64,000 nt of DNA from Neomegalonema sp. (GTDB taxonomy: Bacteria > Pseudomonadota > Alphaproteobacteria > Rhodobacterales > Rhodobacteraceae): positions 62,001 to 126,000 of the forward strand of contig JALEFY010000031.1 in assembly GCA_022760435.1 (NCBI GenBank), given 5' to 3'. The position numbers and the translations under genes were made by a program. Shown here piece by piece: positions 52,520 to 62,312 of the stretch. The notes beneath the pieces are model-generated. The model made no database searches. It was not told the origin of the DNA and worked only from the letters and a program-made list of their open reading frames with translations. Position 1 is the first letter of the stretch. The number at the start of each line of letters is the position of its first letter.

Positions 52520-55500
52520 ATGAGGATGGAGCCGGGTCAGGAAGGCCAGAACGCCGCCTCCCCCCGATCGGGCGAAAAAGCGGACCCGAAAGCCGGTCTG
52601 GATGTGTGTGGAGAATCGGCCCAACAGATGACCTTCGCCTTCACCGCCCCGCCCGAGCGGCGACGCTATAACCGCTGGGTTGCCGATGAGACGCTCGAGG
52701 ATTTTGCCCTGCGCTTCACCGCAAGACGGGCGCGGCGCTGGTCTATGGCCCGGGTCGCCAATACCGCCATCGGGTCGATCTCGTTTCTGGCGCTCGAGGC
52801 CATCGGCGGCGCCATCACCCTGAGCTATGGTTTCGAGACCGCCGTCACCGCGATCCTGCTGGTCGGGATGGTGCTGTTTCTGACCGCCTTCCCGATCAGC
52901 TATTACGCGGCGCGCTACGGGGTCGATATCGATTTGCTGACCCGCGGCGCCGGCTTTGGCTATATCGGCTCGACCCTGACCTCGCTGATCTATGCGTCCT
53001 TCACCTTCATCTTCTTTGCACTAGAGGCCGCGATCCTGAGCCTGGCGCTCGAGTATTGTTTCGGGATCCCGCTTGCGCTTGGCTATATCCTCAATGCGTT
53101 GGTGGTGATCCCGCTGGTGACGCACGGGTTCACCAAGATCTCGATTTTTCAGGCCTGGACGCAGCCATTCTGGATCGTGCTGCATCTGCTGCCCTTCGTC
53201 ATGCTCGGCTTTAGCGGCTATGATCTGGAGCGCTGGACCGGGTTTGAAGGGGCGGCCGGGCAGGGGCTGAGCGTCTTGACCCTCGGCGCTGCTCTGGGGG
53301 TGGTGGCCTCGCTCATTGCCCAGATTGGCGAGCAGGTGGATTTCCTGCGCTTCTTGCCGGAGCCCAAGACCGCGCGTGAGCGTCGGAACTGGTGGCTGGC
53401 CCTGATCGCGGCCGGGCCCGGATGGGCGGTGCTGGGGGTGCTGAAGATGCTTGCCGGCTCCTATCTGGCGACATTGGCGCTGGGGGCGGGCGCCTCGATC
53501 GAGGCGGCGGGAGATCCGACGCGCATGTATGCCAGCGCCTTTGCCAGCGTCTTCGATCATCCTGCGATCGTGCTCACCCTGACAGGCGGCTTCGTCCTGC
53601 TCTCCCAGCTCAAGATCAACGTGACCAACGCCTATGCTGGCTCGATCGCCTGGTCGAACTTCTTCTCCCGCCTCACCCATAGCCATCCGGGGCGGGTGGT
53701 GTGGCTGGTGTTCAATGTCGCCATCGCGCTGATGCTGATGGAGCTGGGCGTGTTCGGCGCGCTCGAGAGCACGCTAGCGCTCTACTCACATGTGGCGCTG
53801 GCCTGGATCGGGGCGCTGGTCGCCGATCTGGTGATCAATAAGCCGCTGGGTCTGAGCCCGCCGGGGATCGAGTTCCGCCGTGCGCATCTCTATGACATCA
53901 ATCCGGTCGGGCTCGGCGCGATGAGCGGCGCCTGTCTGCTGGTGATCCTCGCCGGGCTTGGCCTTTTTGGCCCCAGTGCTGCGGCGCTGACCCCGGTGAT
54001 CGCGCTCGGGGCGAGCCTGATCCTGGCGCCGCTGATCGCCTATGTGAGCGGTGGGCGCTATTACATCGCCCGCCCTGCCGCCCAAGCGCCCGCGGCGCTG
54101 CATGTCTGCTCGGTCTGCGAATACCGCTTTGATCCCGAAGACATCACCCATTGCCCGTTCTATAGCGGCCCGATCTGCTCGCTATGCTGTAGCCTCGACA
54201 GCCGTTGCCGGGATGCCTGCAAGCCCGAGGCCCGGATCGCCCGCCAGGCCAGCCGTTGGCTCGACACCTATCTGCCAGCGCCGCTGAAGGCCGCGGTGAC
54301 CTCGCGTTTCGGCAAGTTCGCCCTTCTCGGCGGCCTGCTCGCCATGGTGTTCGGGGGCGTGCTCTGGCTGGTCAGCCGCAGCGCCGCCAGCCCGCATTTC
54401 GAGGCGCATCTGGCGGTGATCTTCGCCGCCGGGCTGTTCGTGATCGGGGTTTTGAGCTGGATGTTCGTGCTGGCGGCGGAGAGCCAGGCCCAGGCGCGCG
54501 ATGAGGCGGAGATCCAGACCCAGCGGTTGCTGCGCGAGATCCGTGCCCATGAGCGCACCGACCGCCAACTCCAGGAAGCGCGCGACAAGGCCGAGGCGGC
54601 GAACCTCGCCAAGACCCGCTACATGGCCGGGCTCAGCCATGAGCTGCGCACCCCGCTCAACTCGATCTTCGGCTTTGCCCAGATCCTCGAAAACGACCCG
54701 GCGACCCCGGCGCATCGGCGCGAGGCGGTCTCGACCATCCGGCGCAGCTCCGAGCATCTGGCCGGGCTGATCGAGGGGCTGCTCGACATCTCGAAGATCG
54801 AGGCCGGGCGTCTCGAGATCAATCGCGACCGGGTCAATCTGCGGCTGTTTCTCAACCAGATCGCCAATATTTTTGAAGAGCGCGCGCGGCTCGAGGGGAT
54901 CGATTTCAGCGTGTCGCTCGCCTCGAACCTGCCCGAATGGGTTGCGGTCGATGAGAAACGCCTGCGCCAGATCATCATCAATCTTCTGTCCAACGCGATG
55001 CGCTATACCGAGAAAGGCTCGGTCTCGCTCTCGATCACCTATCGCAGCGAGGTTGCCGAGATTCTGGTGGCCGATACCGGATGCGGGATCGCGCCGGAGG
55101 ATCTCGAGCGGATCTGGCAGCCCTTTGAGCGCGGCGGCAATGCGGCTATCGCGGGCTCGGGGCTTGGGCTCACGATCACCAAGCTGCTGGTGAATATTCT
55201 GGGCGGGGATATCGAGGTCACCAGCACGCTCGGGCAAGGCAGCGCGTTTCGGGTGCGGCTGATGCTGCCCTCGCTCGGAGGGCAGGGGCCGCGCTCGGCG
55301 CTCGAGCAGAGCACGGCGCGGATCCTGGGCTATCGTGGGCGGCGGCGGGTGATCCTGGTGGTGGATGACGATCTCAATCACCTGCGGATGATCGAGAGCA
55401 CGCTGACCCCGCTCGGTTTCGAGGTCTATCGGGCCAGCGGCGCCGAAGAAGCGCGCTTGCTGCTCGGGGCTGTGCAGCCGGATCTGTTCTTGCTCGATAT

Positions 55501-56035
55501 CGACATGCCCGGCGCCAGCGGATGGGATCTGGCGGCGCATCTGCGCCAGAACGGCTATCGCTCGACCCCGGTGGTGATGGTCTCTGGCCATGCATTGGAG
55601 GCTCGCACGCGCGGGCCCGAAAACCTGCTGCATGACGCGTTCATCGTCAAACCGGTCAATCTCGAGGATCTGACCGAGCGGATCCGGCAATTGCTCGGTC
55701 TCGAATGGGTGATGGGGCCGAGCGCGGTGCCTGCGCGAGCCACCGACCGGGCGGTGGCGGCGCGGCAATTGAATGCGGGTCAGGCGCGCCAGCTCCTCGG
55801 GCTGGCCGAGTTGGGGCTCGCAGGCGAGCTGCGCAAATCCTTCGATGCGATCGAGGCGGACGAGCCTGATCTGCGCGAAGCGCTGGCGCCGCTGCGGGCG
55901 CGGCTATCGGTGTTTGACCTGCCAGCGATCGTGCGCCTGCTCGCCCCGTTCGCGCTCAAGCAAACCGCGCCGGGCAAAGCGGAGCAACGCCCGGCCAATG
56001 AGCCTTTGTCAGTGAAAGAGGGAGAGGCAGGATGA
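52520..56035 (+). CDS. Hybrid histidine kinase with NCS1-transporter-like sensor half
   Basis: A 1171-residue protein. Residues about 50-510 resemble nucleobase:cation symporter-1 proteins (about 12 membrane segments; FRRAHLYDINPVGLGAM-type text near the end). A Cys-rich segment follows at about 530-570 (CSVCEYRF...HCPF...CSLCCSLDSRCRDAC), a possible metal site; then two more helices, a coiled coil, HisKA with H707 in GLSHELRTPLNS, HATPase (NLLSNAMRYT, DTGCGIAPED, GSGLGLTITK), and a receiver domain with D993 in LLDIDMPG. Start ATG 52520 (GAAAGGA upstream) chosen over ATG 52502. Divergent from urtA; overlaps its response regulator by 4 bp. Amide or urea sensing is inferred from context. Confidence 0.85.
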   Translation: MRMEPGQEGQNAASPRSGEKADPKAGLDVCGESAQQMTFAFTAPPERRRYNRWVADETLEDFALRFTARRARRWSMARVANTAIGSISFLALEAIGGAITLSYGFETAVTAILLVGMVLFLTAFPISYYAARYGVDIDLLTRGAGFGYIGSTLTSLIYASFTFIFFALEAAILSLALEYCFGIPLALGYILNALVVIPLVTHGFTKISIFQAWTQPFWIVLHLLPFVMLGFSGYDLERWTGFEGAAGQGLSVLTLGAALGVVASLIAQIGEQVDFLRFLPEPKTARERRNWWLALIAAGPGWAVLGVLKMLAGSYLATLALGAGASIEAAGDPTRMYASAFASVFDHPAIVLTLTGGFVLLSQLKINVTNAYAGSIAWSNFFSRLTHSHPGRVVWLVFNVAIALMLMELGVFGALESTLALYSHVALAWIGALVADLVINKPLGLSPPGIEFRRAHLYDINPVGLGAMSGACLLVILAGLGLFGPSAAALTPVIALGASLILAPLIAYVSGGRYYIARPAAQAPAALHVCSVCEYRFDPEDITHCPFYSGPICSLCCSLDSRCRDACKPEARIARQASRWLDTYLPAPLKAAVTSRFGKFALLGGLLAMVFGGVLWLVSRSAASPHFEAHLAVIFAAGLFVIGVLSWMFVLAAESQAQARDEAEIQTQRLLREIRAHERTDRQLQEARDKAEAANLAKTRYMAGLSHELRTPLNSIFGFAQILENDPATPAHRREAVSTIRRSSEHLAGLIEGLLDISKIEAGRLEINRDRVNLRLFLNQIANIFEERARLEGIDFSVSLASNLPEWVAVDEKRLRQIIINLLSNAMRYTEKGSVSLSITYRSEVAEILVADTGCGIAPEDLERIWQPFERGGNAAIAGSGLGLTITKLLVNILGGDIEVTSTLGQGSAFRVRLMLPSLGGQGPRSALEQSTARILGYRGRRRVILVVDDDLNHLRMIESTLTPLGFEVYRASGAEEARLLLGAVQPDLFLLDIDMPGASGWDLAAHLRQNGYRSTPVVMVSGHALEARTRGPENLLHDAFIVKPVNLEDLTERIRQLLGLEWVMGPSAVPARATDRAVAARQLNAGQARQLLGLAELGLAGELRKSFDAIEADEPDLREALAPLRARLSVFDLPAIVRLLAPFALKQTAPGKAEQRPANEPLSVKEGEAG

Positions 56036-56952
56036 AGCGTCCAGATGCTCTTCCAAGCCGGATCGTGCTGATCGTCGATGATGATCCGGGCTCGCTCGCC
56101 ATGGTCTCTCAGGCGATGGAGGAGGCGGGCATGATGGTGATGGTCGCGCGCGATGGGCAGGCGGCGATCGAACTGGCCCGCCGCATATCGCCCGATGTCA
56201 TCCTGCTCGATGCGGTGATGCCGGGGATGGACGGGTTCGAGACCTGCCGCAGGCTCAAGGCGCCGCCGCTCTCGATCGATGCGCCGGTGGTGTTCATGAC
56301 CGGGCTGAGCGATGCCGAGCATATCCTGGCCGGGCTGGGGGCGGGCGGGGTGGATTATGTCACCAAGCCGCTCAATCTCGAGGAACTGGTTGCGCGGGTC
56401 ACGGTGCATCTGGTCAATGCGCGCCTCATCCGCAGCGCGCGCGATGCGCTTGATAGCAGCGGCCATTCGGTGCTCGCATTCCGTGAGGATGGCAGCTTGT
56501 CATGGGGATCGCCGCAAGCGCTGCAAATGCTCGAAGGTGTCGCCGATCTGACCGATCCGCAAAGCACCCTGCGCCGCGAAGCGCTGGCCTGGCTGGAAAA
56601 CCTGCCCGCCACGCCGGTCTCGCATAGCGAGCCATTCTTGATGATCCGCGAGCGGCTTGCCTTGCACTATATCGGGGCGACCCAGGCAGGGGAATGGCTG
56701 GTCCGGCTTGAGAACCGGCTGGAGGAGCGTCCCGAAGAGCGGCTGGAGCGGGTCTTTGGCCTGACCGCGCGCGAGGCGGAAGTGCTGCTCTGGCTCACGC
56801 GCGGCAAGACCAATCGCGATATCGGCGATATCCTCTCACTCAGCGCGCGCACCGTGAACAAGCATCTCGAACAGGTCTTTCACAAGATGGGCGTCGACAA
56901 TCGCACATCGGCCGCCGTGCTGGCGGATCGGGCGATCTTGCAGGACCATTGA
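56032..56952 (+). CDS. Response regulator, receiver plus LuxR-type HTH
   Basis: A 306-residue regulator. Receiver domain about 10-130 (acidic DDD near IVLIVDDDPGS, phosphoacceptor D60 in ILLDAVMPGMDG, Thr in FMTGLS, Lys in VTKPLN). A middle region of about 100 residues without clear family, perhaps PAS-like. C-terminal LuxR HTH: LTAREAEVLLWLTRGKTNRDIGDILSLSARTVNKHLEQVFHKMGVDNRTSAAV. Translationally coupled to the kinase (ATGA). Likely controls the urt-fmd operon. Confidence 0.9.
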   Translation: MKRPDALPSRIVLIVDDDPGSLAMVSQAMEEAGMMVMVARDGQAAIELARRISPDVILLDAVMPGMDGFETCRRLKAPPLSIDAPVVFMTGLSDAEHILAGLGAGGVDYVTKPLNLEELVARVTVHLVNARLIRSARDALDSSGHSVLAFREDGSLSWGSPQALQMLEGVADLTDPQSTLRREALAWLENLPATPVSHSEPFLMIRERLALHYIGATQAGEWLVRLENRLEERPEERLERVFGLTAREAEVLLWLTRGKTNRDIGDILSLSARTVNKHLEQVFHKMGVDNRTSAAVLADRAILQDH

Positions 56953-57379
56953 CGCCGCGTCCTTCTTCTTCGCTGCGTTCCCGCGCCGCATTGACAGGAA
57001 ATTCCCCTGAACTTTCAAGGCGACTGTGGCAAAGAAGCCATTCTGGACCGTCCCGTCCGGGTTGCTTTTCGAGGCAAGATTTGGGGGCAGGCGTGATCTG
57101 TCTCAAGGGCGGCGGGGTGCAAGGCCTTGAAAAATAGGGGGCAAACCCTTGTCTGCACCAGTTTTACCACGATGTATCAGAATTAGACGGCGCAATTAGC
57201 TCTATGGTTAACAATAGCGGCTCTATTTCTGCGCGCTCAAGCGGTTTTTACAGCTTCCCGCATTAATTAAATTTCTGTTATCCCTTCAAACGTCGTCTGC
57301 CACGAGCCGTTGATTCCGCACCGGGGCAATCGCGGTGGCTTCCCAAGTATCGTGGTTCTGTCTTGAGAGGGAGAGTAGA
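56953..57379. other. 427-bp intergenic region, AT-richer than surroundings
   Basis: No convincing gene. The stretch about 57140-57290 is markedly AT-rich for this genome (for example TTAATTAAATTT near 57263) and probably holds the promoter of the rhodanese gene. A TTGACA at 56991 has no matching -10. No clear terminator for the response regulator was seen. Confidence 0.5.
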
Positions 57380-58072
57380 GTGTTTAAATCGACCACAATC
57401 GCAGGTTTCGTCCGCGTATTTGCCGTCCTCATCGGGCTGCTTTCCGCAGCATTCGCATCGGCTGCCTTCGCCCAGGGCAAGCCGGTCAAGATCACCGATG
57501 AAATCACGGTCTTTGAATTCTCGATCGACGGGAAGAACTTCCGGATCGAGCGGGAAAACGATCCGACCGCGCGCATTGAGGATGGTTTTGCCAAGACCTC
57601 CCGCGCCTGCCCACCCTTCTGCATTCACGCCATGAGCGCCGCCCCGGGTGTCGAGACGGTCGGCGAGCTCGAGGTGATGGATTACATCCGCAACAAGGTG
57701 GAAACCGGCAAGGGCCTGCTCGTCGATGCACGGATCCCGGTCTGGTACCAGAAGGGCACCATCCCTGGTTCGGTGAACATCCCGTTCTTCGTTCTTGACC
57801 CGAACAAGAACCCCTATCAGGACCAGATCCTCAAAGCGCTGGGTGCCACCAAATCCTCGAGCGGTCGCTGGAACTTCACCGCCGCCAAGGATCTGCTGCT
57901 GTACTGCAATGGGCCCTGGTGTGATCAGTCGCCGCGCGCGATCGAGAACCTGATCGATGCAGGCTATCCGACCGGCAAGCTGTTCTACTATCGGGGCGGC
58001 ATGCAAAACTGGCTGATGCTGGGTCTGAGCGTTGATCGTCCGGGCTCCAACCCTGTCGCACGGGCGAATTAA
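57380..58072 (+). CDS. Periplasmic rhodanese-like protein with CPPFC and CNGPWC motifs
   Basis: A 230-residue exported protein: signal peptide (ending SAAFAQ), a small domain ending in SRACPPFCIHAM, then a rhodanese fold with VDARIPVWYQKGTIPGSVNIPF and the active-site loop YCNGPWCDQSPRAIENL, where the first Cys sits in the sulfur-accepting position. The extra Cys of the loop and the CPPFC pair suggest thiol-disulfide chemistry. GTG start 57380 with RBS GAGAGGGAGAG. Followed by the LysM protein. Sulfur donor or acceptor unknown. Confidence 0.82.
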   Translation: MFKSTTIAGFVRVFAVLIGLLSAAFASAAFAQGKPVKITDEITVFEFSIDGKNFRIERENDPTARIEDGFAKTSRACPPFCIHAMSAAPGVETVGELEVMDYIRNKVETGKGLLVDARIPVWYQKGTIPGSVNIPFFVLDPNKNPYQDQILKALGATKSSSGRWNFTAAKDLLLYCNGPWCDQSPRAIENLIDAGYPTGKLFYYRGGMQNWLMLGLSVDRPGSNPVARAN

Positions 58073-58151
58073 GCATCGCGCAAGAGACGCATGGCGGGAT
58101 CGGCGCGCGGCGTCGCCCCCCCCTCTTTTCCAGCCAGTTCAGGAGGCGAAG

Positions 58152-59072
58152 ATGAAACGCCCAATTCTAAGGATCGCGCCCTCGCATCGAGGTCCGCGAT
58201 TTCTCGTGACCGCACTCGGCTCGTGCCTGGCCGCAGCTGCGCTCATCGCACCGTTGCCGGGCGCAGCCCAGTCCAGCCCAACCGCTCCGCGGCTCAATAC
58301 CCCATCCGCACCGTCGCAGCCGGAGTTGCGCAGCTTCTCGCAAAGCAGTGACGGACGCGTCGCCACGCCCGCGCCGAGCAGTGCCGCTTCCGGCGAAGAC
58401 GAGAAGATGCGCTCGCTCACCGATCAGATCCTGGGCGGTTTGCCCAAACCGGCGGAAGAACCACAGCCAGCCGGGGATCGCGACAAGATGCGCTCGATGA
58501 CGGCAGATGTGTTGTCTTCGCTCTACACGCTTGGCGAAGCTGATCGGGCGGGCGTTTCCGCAGACGATCAGGCAGCCGAGCTACGCCAGCAACTTGCCGA
58601 TCTGGTTGCCAAAGCGCAAGAAGCGGGCGAGTCGCCCGAATATGTGGCGGCGCTGATTGATGAGGCGTTGGCCGAGAACCCCAACCGGGCGCTCCCCGCC
58701 GCGCTCTCCAATGAGCGGGGTGAGCTGGACACGCAGGCGCTGATTGCTGTGATCGTCACCGAGCAAGCCCGCCGCGATCAAGCCGCCGATCCCTATATCG
58801 CGGCGCTGATGGCGGAAGGTGAGAGCCAGAGCACCGGCGCGATCAACCGCAGCGGTGTCGATGACACCCGGGCCAAGCGGGCCTTCCTCGAGGCCCTCGC
58901 CGAGCGCAAGGTGGATGAGTATTACATCGTCCGGTCCGGCGATACGCTGGGCAGCATCGCGCAGCGCTCTTACGGGGACGCGTTCATGTATCGCAAGATC
59001 TACAACGCCAATCGTGACATTTTGCGCAGCCCGAATTTCATCGAGGTCGGCCAGCGGCTCTATCTGCCGTAA
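58152..59072 (+). CDS. Secreted LysM-domain protein
   Basis: A 306-residue protein with a signal peptide (ending PLPGAAQS), a Ser/Pro-rich low-complexity region with two similar EDEKMRSLTDQIL and DRDKMRSMTADVL units, an acidic helical middle, and a C-terminal LysM (YYIVRSGDTLGSIAQRSYGDAFMYRKIYNANRDIL...IEVGQRLYLP) that binds peptidoglycan. RBS AGGAGG. Distal gene of the rhodanese unit, closed by the terminator downstream. Confidence 0.85.
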   Translation: MKRPILRIAPSHRGPRFLVTALGSCLAAAALIAPLPGAAQSSPTAPRLNTPSAPSQPELRSFSQSSDGRVATPAPSSAASGEDEKMRSLTDQILGGLPKPAEEPQPAGDRDKMRSMTADVLSSLYTLGEADRAGVSADDQAAELRQQLADLVAKAQEAGESPEYVAALIDEALAENPNRALPAALSNERGELDTQALIAVIVTEQARRDQAADPYIAALMAEGESQSTGAINRSGVDDTRAKRAFLEALAERKVDEYYIVRSGDTLGSIAQRSYGDAFMYRKIYNANRDILRSPNFIEVGQRLYLP

Positions 59073-59093
59073 AAGCCGCCCCGCGCATCACGC

Positions 59094-59127
59094 AAGCTGC
59101 GCCGAGGCTTCCCGGCGCAGCTTTTTT
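59094..59127 (+). terminator. Rho-independent terminator after the LysM gene
   Basis: Perfect 10-bp stem AAGCTGCGCC / GGCGCAGCTT with a 10-nt loop followed by six T (59122-59127), 22 bp after the LysM stop and 10 bp before the end of the convergent RND gene. Confidence 0.93.
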
Positions 59128-59136
59128 GTGTCCGTC

Positions 59137-62100
59137 TCAGGCGAAGGCGTTGTCGAGGCGTTGGCCCTCGCGCCGCTTGATCGGGGCCAGCCGCCGGATG
59201 ATGACGAAGAACAGCGGCACGAACAGAACCCCGAGCACCGTCGCCGCAGTCATCCCGCCCAGCACGCCCGAGCCGATCGCATTGCGGCCCGCAGCCCCCG
59301 CGCCGGAGCTGAGCACCAGCGGCGTCACCCCGAGCGAGAAGGCCATCGAGGTCATGATGATCGGGCGAAACCGCTGCCGCGCCGCTTCCTTCACCGCCTC
59401 ATAGAGATCCATGCCCCGCTCATGCAGATCGCGGGCGAATTCGACGATCAGGATCGCGTTCTTGCCAGTCAGCCCGATCGTGGTCAGCAGCCCAACCTGG
59501 AAGAACACGTCATTCGAATACCCGCCGAGCCAGGCCGCCCCGATCGCTCCGAGCACGCCAAGCGGCATCGCCAGCATCACCGCGATCGGCACCGCCCAGC
59601 TCTCATACAGCGCCGCGAGGCTCAGAAACACCACTGCGAGCGAGAGCATATAGAGCAAGGGCGCTTGCCCGCTGGTCTGGCGCTCCTCGAGCGAGAGGCC
59701 GGTCCAGGACAGCCCGAAGCCTTCGGGCAGCCGGGCGGCGAGGCTTTCGAGCGCGCTCATCGCCTCACCGGTGGTCACGCCGGGCGCGGGTGAACCTTGC
59801 AATTGCACCGCCGGAACGCCGTTATAGCGATAGAGCCCTTGCGGTCCGTTGCTCCAATTGCCGGTCACGAAGTTCGACAGCGGCACAAGGCCCCCTGAGG
59901 CATTACGGGCGCGCCATTTCTCGATGTCCTCCGGCAACGCCCGGGCATCGGGTTCGCCCTGCACATAGACGCGCTTGATCCGTCCCTGATTGATGAAGTC
60001 GTTCACATACCGCCCGGCCCAGGCGACCGAGAGCAGCTCATTGACCTGCGCCGGGGTCAGCCCCATCGCCCCGGCCTTGCGCCAGTCGATATCGAGCGCG
60101 TATTGCGCCGTGTCCTGCAACCCGTTCGGGCGCATCGAGGCAATGCTTGGATCCTGCCCCGCCATGCCCAGTAGCTGATTGCGCGCATCGATCAGTTCCT
60201 CATGGCTCTGGCCGCCGCGCGCTTGCAGATAGACATCAAAGCCGCTGACATTGCCGAGCTCGCGCACCGCCGGGGGGACCACCGGGAAGATCATCGCATC
60301 CTGCACCCGCGAGAGTGCCCCGAAGGCGCGTCCGGCGATTGCCTGCGCGCTCTGGCCGGGGGCGAGGCGCTCGGACCAATCCTTCAGCCGCACGAAAGCC
60401 AGCCCGACATTCTGGCCGCTCCCGGCAAAGGAGAAGCCTGTGACCGTGAAGACCGAGGCGACATTGTCCTTCTCGGTTTCCCGGAAATGCCGGTCGACCT
60501 GCTCGAGCACCGCCTCGGTGCGCTCGGCGGTGGCACCCGCGGGCCCCTGGACGAGGGTGAACATGATCCCCTGATCCTCATTGGGCAAAAAGCCGGTCGG
60601 GGTACGCATGAACAGGAACACCATGCCGCCGACCAGCGCCAGATAGAGGATGCCGAGCCGGACCGGGCGCCGGGTCAGCCAGCCAACCGCGCCGACATAA
60701 GAGCCGGTGCCGCGCTGAAAGTTGCGGTTGAACCAGGCCAATGGTCCGCGCGGGCGGTGCTCGGGATCATGGGGTTTGAGCAGCGTCGCACACAGCGCCG
60801 GGGTCAGCACGATCGCCACCACCACCGACAGCGCCATGGCCGAGACGATGGTGATCGAGAATTGCCGGTAGATCACCCCGGTCGAGCCGCCAAAGAACGC
60901 CATCGGCACGAACACAGCCGAAAGCACCAGCGCGATCCCGATCAGTGCGCCGGTGATCTGGTCCATGGATTTCTTGGTCGCTTCAACCGGCGACAGCCCG
61001 TCCTCGGCCATGATCCGCTCGACATTCTCCACCACCACGATGGCGTCATCAACGAGCAGGCCGATGGCCAGAACCATGGCCAGCATGGTCAGGGTGTTGA
61101 TCGAAAAGCCGAATACCGCCAGCACGCCAAAGGTGCCCAGCAGCACCACCGGCACCGCCAGTGTCGGGATCAAGGTGGCGCGCAGGTTGCCGAGGAACAG
61201 CAGCATCACCAGGAACACCAGCACAATCGCCTCGATCAGCGTCTTGACCACTTCCTCGATCGAGATCTGGACGAAGGGGGTGGTGTCATAGGGGATGGTG
61301 TAGACCACGCCTTCGGGGAAAAAGGCGGAAAGCTCTTCCACCCGCGCCTTCACCGCCTCGGCGGTGTCGAGCGCATTGGCACCGCTGGCCAGGGTAAGCG
61401 CCATACCGGCGGCAGGCTGGCCATTGTAATGGGTGATGGTCGAGTAGCTCTCGGCGCCGATCTCGACCCGGGCGACATCGCGCAGCAGCACCAGACCGCC
61501 ATCGGTATCCGAGCGCAGCACGATCTGCTCAAAATCAGCCGGACTTTGCAACAGCGATTGCGCGGCGACGGTGGCGTTGAGCATCTGGCCTTCCGGCGCT
61601 GGCAGGGCGCCGAACTGACCGGCGGAGACCTGCGCGTTCTGCGCCTGAACCGCGCTCACCACATCCGAGGCGCTCAGCTCATAGGCGGCGAGCTTGGCCG
61701 GGTCGAGCCAGATCCGCATCGCATAGGAGGAGCCGAATACGCGCACATCGCCGACCCCGTTCACCCGGCTGATCTCGTCCACGACATTGGAGACGAGATA
61801 GTCGGAAAGATCGACTTGCTCGAGCCCGCCATCCTCCGAGATCAGCGCCACCACGAGCAGAAAGCCGGCCGAGGACTTGCGCACCGTCACGCCCTGGCGC
61901 TGCACCTGTTCAGGGAGGAGCGCTGTGGCCTGGCTCAGCTTGTTTTGCACCTGCACCTGCGCGATGTCCGGATCGGTACCGGTTTCAAAATTGAGCGTGA
62001 TGCTCGCGCTGCCCGCCGATGTCGAGCTGGAGCTGAGATAGCGCAAGCCATCGAGCCCGGTCATCTGCTGCTCGAGCACCTGGGTGACGGTGTTCTCCAC

Positions 62101-62268
62101 CGTTTGGGCCGAGGCGCCGGGATAGGTGGCGCTCACGGTCACCGAGGGCGGGGCGATCTGCGGGTATTGCGCGACCGGCAGGCTCAGGATCGACAGCGCA
62201 CCAGCGCCCATGATCAGGATGGCGATGACCCAGGCGAAGACTGGCCGGGTGATGAAAAAACGGGCCAT
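59137..62268 (-). CDS. RND efflux pump inner-membrane transporter (AcrB/MexB type, HAE1)
   Basis: A 1043-residue proton-driven drug efflux pump. N-terminal MARFFITRPVFAWVIAILIMGAGALSILSLPVAQYPQIAPPSV is the HAE1 signature; twelve helices and two large periplasmic loops; proton-relay Asp pair in LLVDDAIVVVENVER; GLTGKNAILIVEFARD in the second half. Full length. It follows the membrane-fusion gene by 44 bp. The outer-membrane TolC partner is not in the window. Confidence 0.95.
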   Translation of the reverse strand: MARFFITRPVFAWVIAILIMGAGALSILSLPVAQYPQIAPPSVTVSATYPGASAQTVENTVTQVLEQQMTGLDGLRYLSSSSTSAGSASITLNFETGTDPDIAQVQVQNKLSQATALLPEQVQRQGVTVRKSSAGFLLVVALISEDGGLEQVDLSDYLVSNVVDEISRVNGVGDVRVFGSSYAMRIWLDPAKLAAYELSASDVVSAVQAQNAQVSAGQFGALPAPEGQMLNATVAAQSLLQSPADFEQIVLRSDTDGGLVLLRDVARVEIGAESYSTITHYNGQPAAGMALTLASGANALDTAEAVKARVEELSAFFPEGVVYTIPYDTTPFVQISIEEVVKTLIEAIVLVFLVMLLFLGNLRATLIPTLAVPVVLLGTFGVLAVFGFSINTLTMLAMVLAIGLLVDDAIVVVENVERIMAEDGLSPVEATKKSMDQITGALIGIALVLSAVFVPMAFFGGSTGVIYRQFSITIVSAMALSVVVAIVLTPALCATLLKPHDPEHRPRGPLAWFNRNFQRGTGSYVGAVGWLTRRPVRLGILYLALVGGMVFLFMRTPTGFLPNEDQGIMFTLVQGPAGATAERTEAVLEQVDRHFRETEKDNVASVFTVTGFSFAGSGQNVGLAFVRLKDWSERLAPGQSAQAIAGRAFGALSRVQDAMIFPVVPPAVRELGNVSGFDVYLQARGGQSHEELIDARNQLLGMAGQDPSIASMRPNGLQDTAQYALDIDWRKAGAMGLTPAQVNELLSVAWAGRYVNDFINQGRIKRVYVQGEPDARALPEDIEKWRARNASGGLVPLSNFVTGNWSNGPQGLYRYNGVPAVQLQGSPAPGVTTGEAMSALESLAARLPEGFGLSWTGLSLEERQTSGQAPLLYMLSLAVVFLSLAALYESWAVPIAVMLAMPLGVLGAIGAAWLGGYSNDVFFQVGLLTTIGLTGKNAILIVEFARDLHERGMDLYEAVKEAARQRFRPIIMTSMAFSLGVTPLVLSSGAGAAGRNAIGSGVLGGMTAATVLGVLFVPLFFVIIRRLAPIKRREGQRLDNAFA

Positions 62269-62312
62269 GAATAAAGCCTTCTATGCGATCTGAGAGGGGA
62301 GACGCGGTGCGG

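Noticed and set aside
56991-57019. TTGACA box after the response regulator
   Set aside because: No acceptable -10 hexamer at 16-18 bp (TTCAAG only), and it is about 390 bp from the next start.
60202-62274. A 690-codon plus-strand frame opposite the RND pump gene
   Set aside because: Antisense shadow of a full-length HAE1 transporter.
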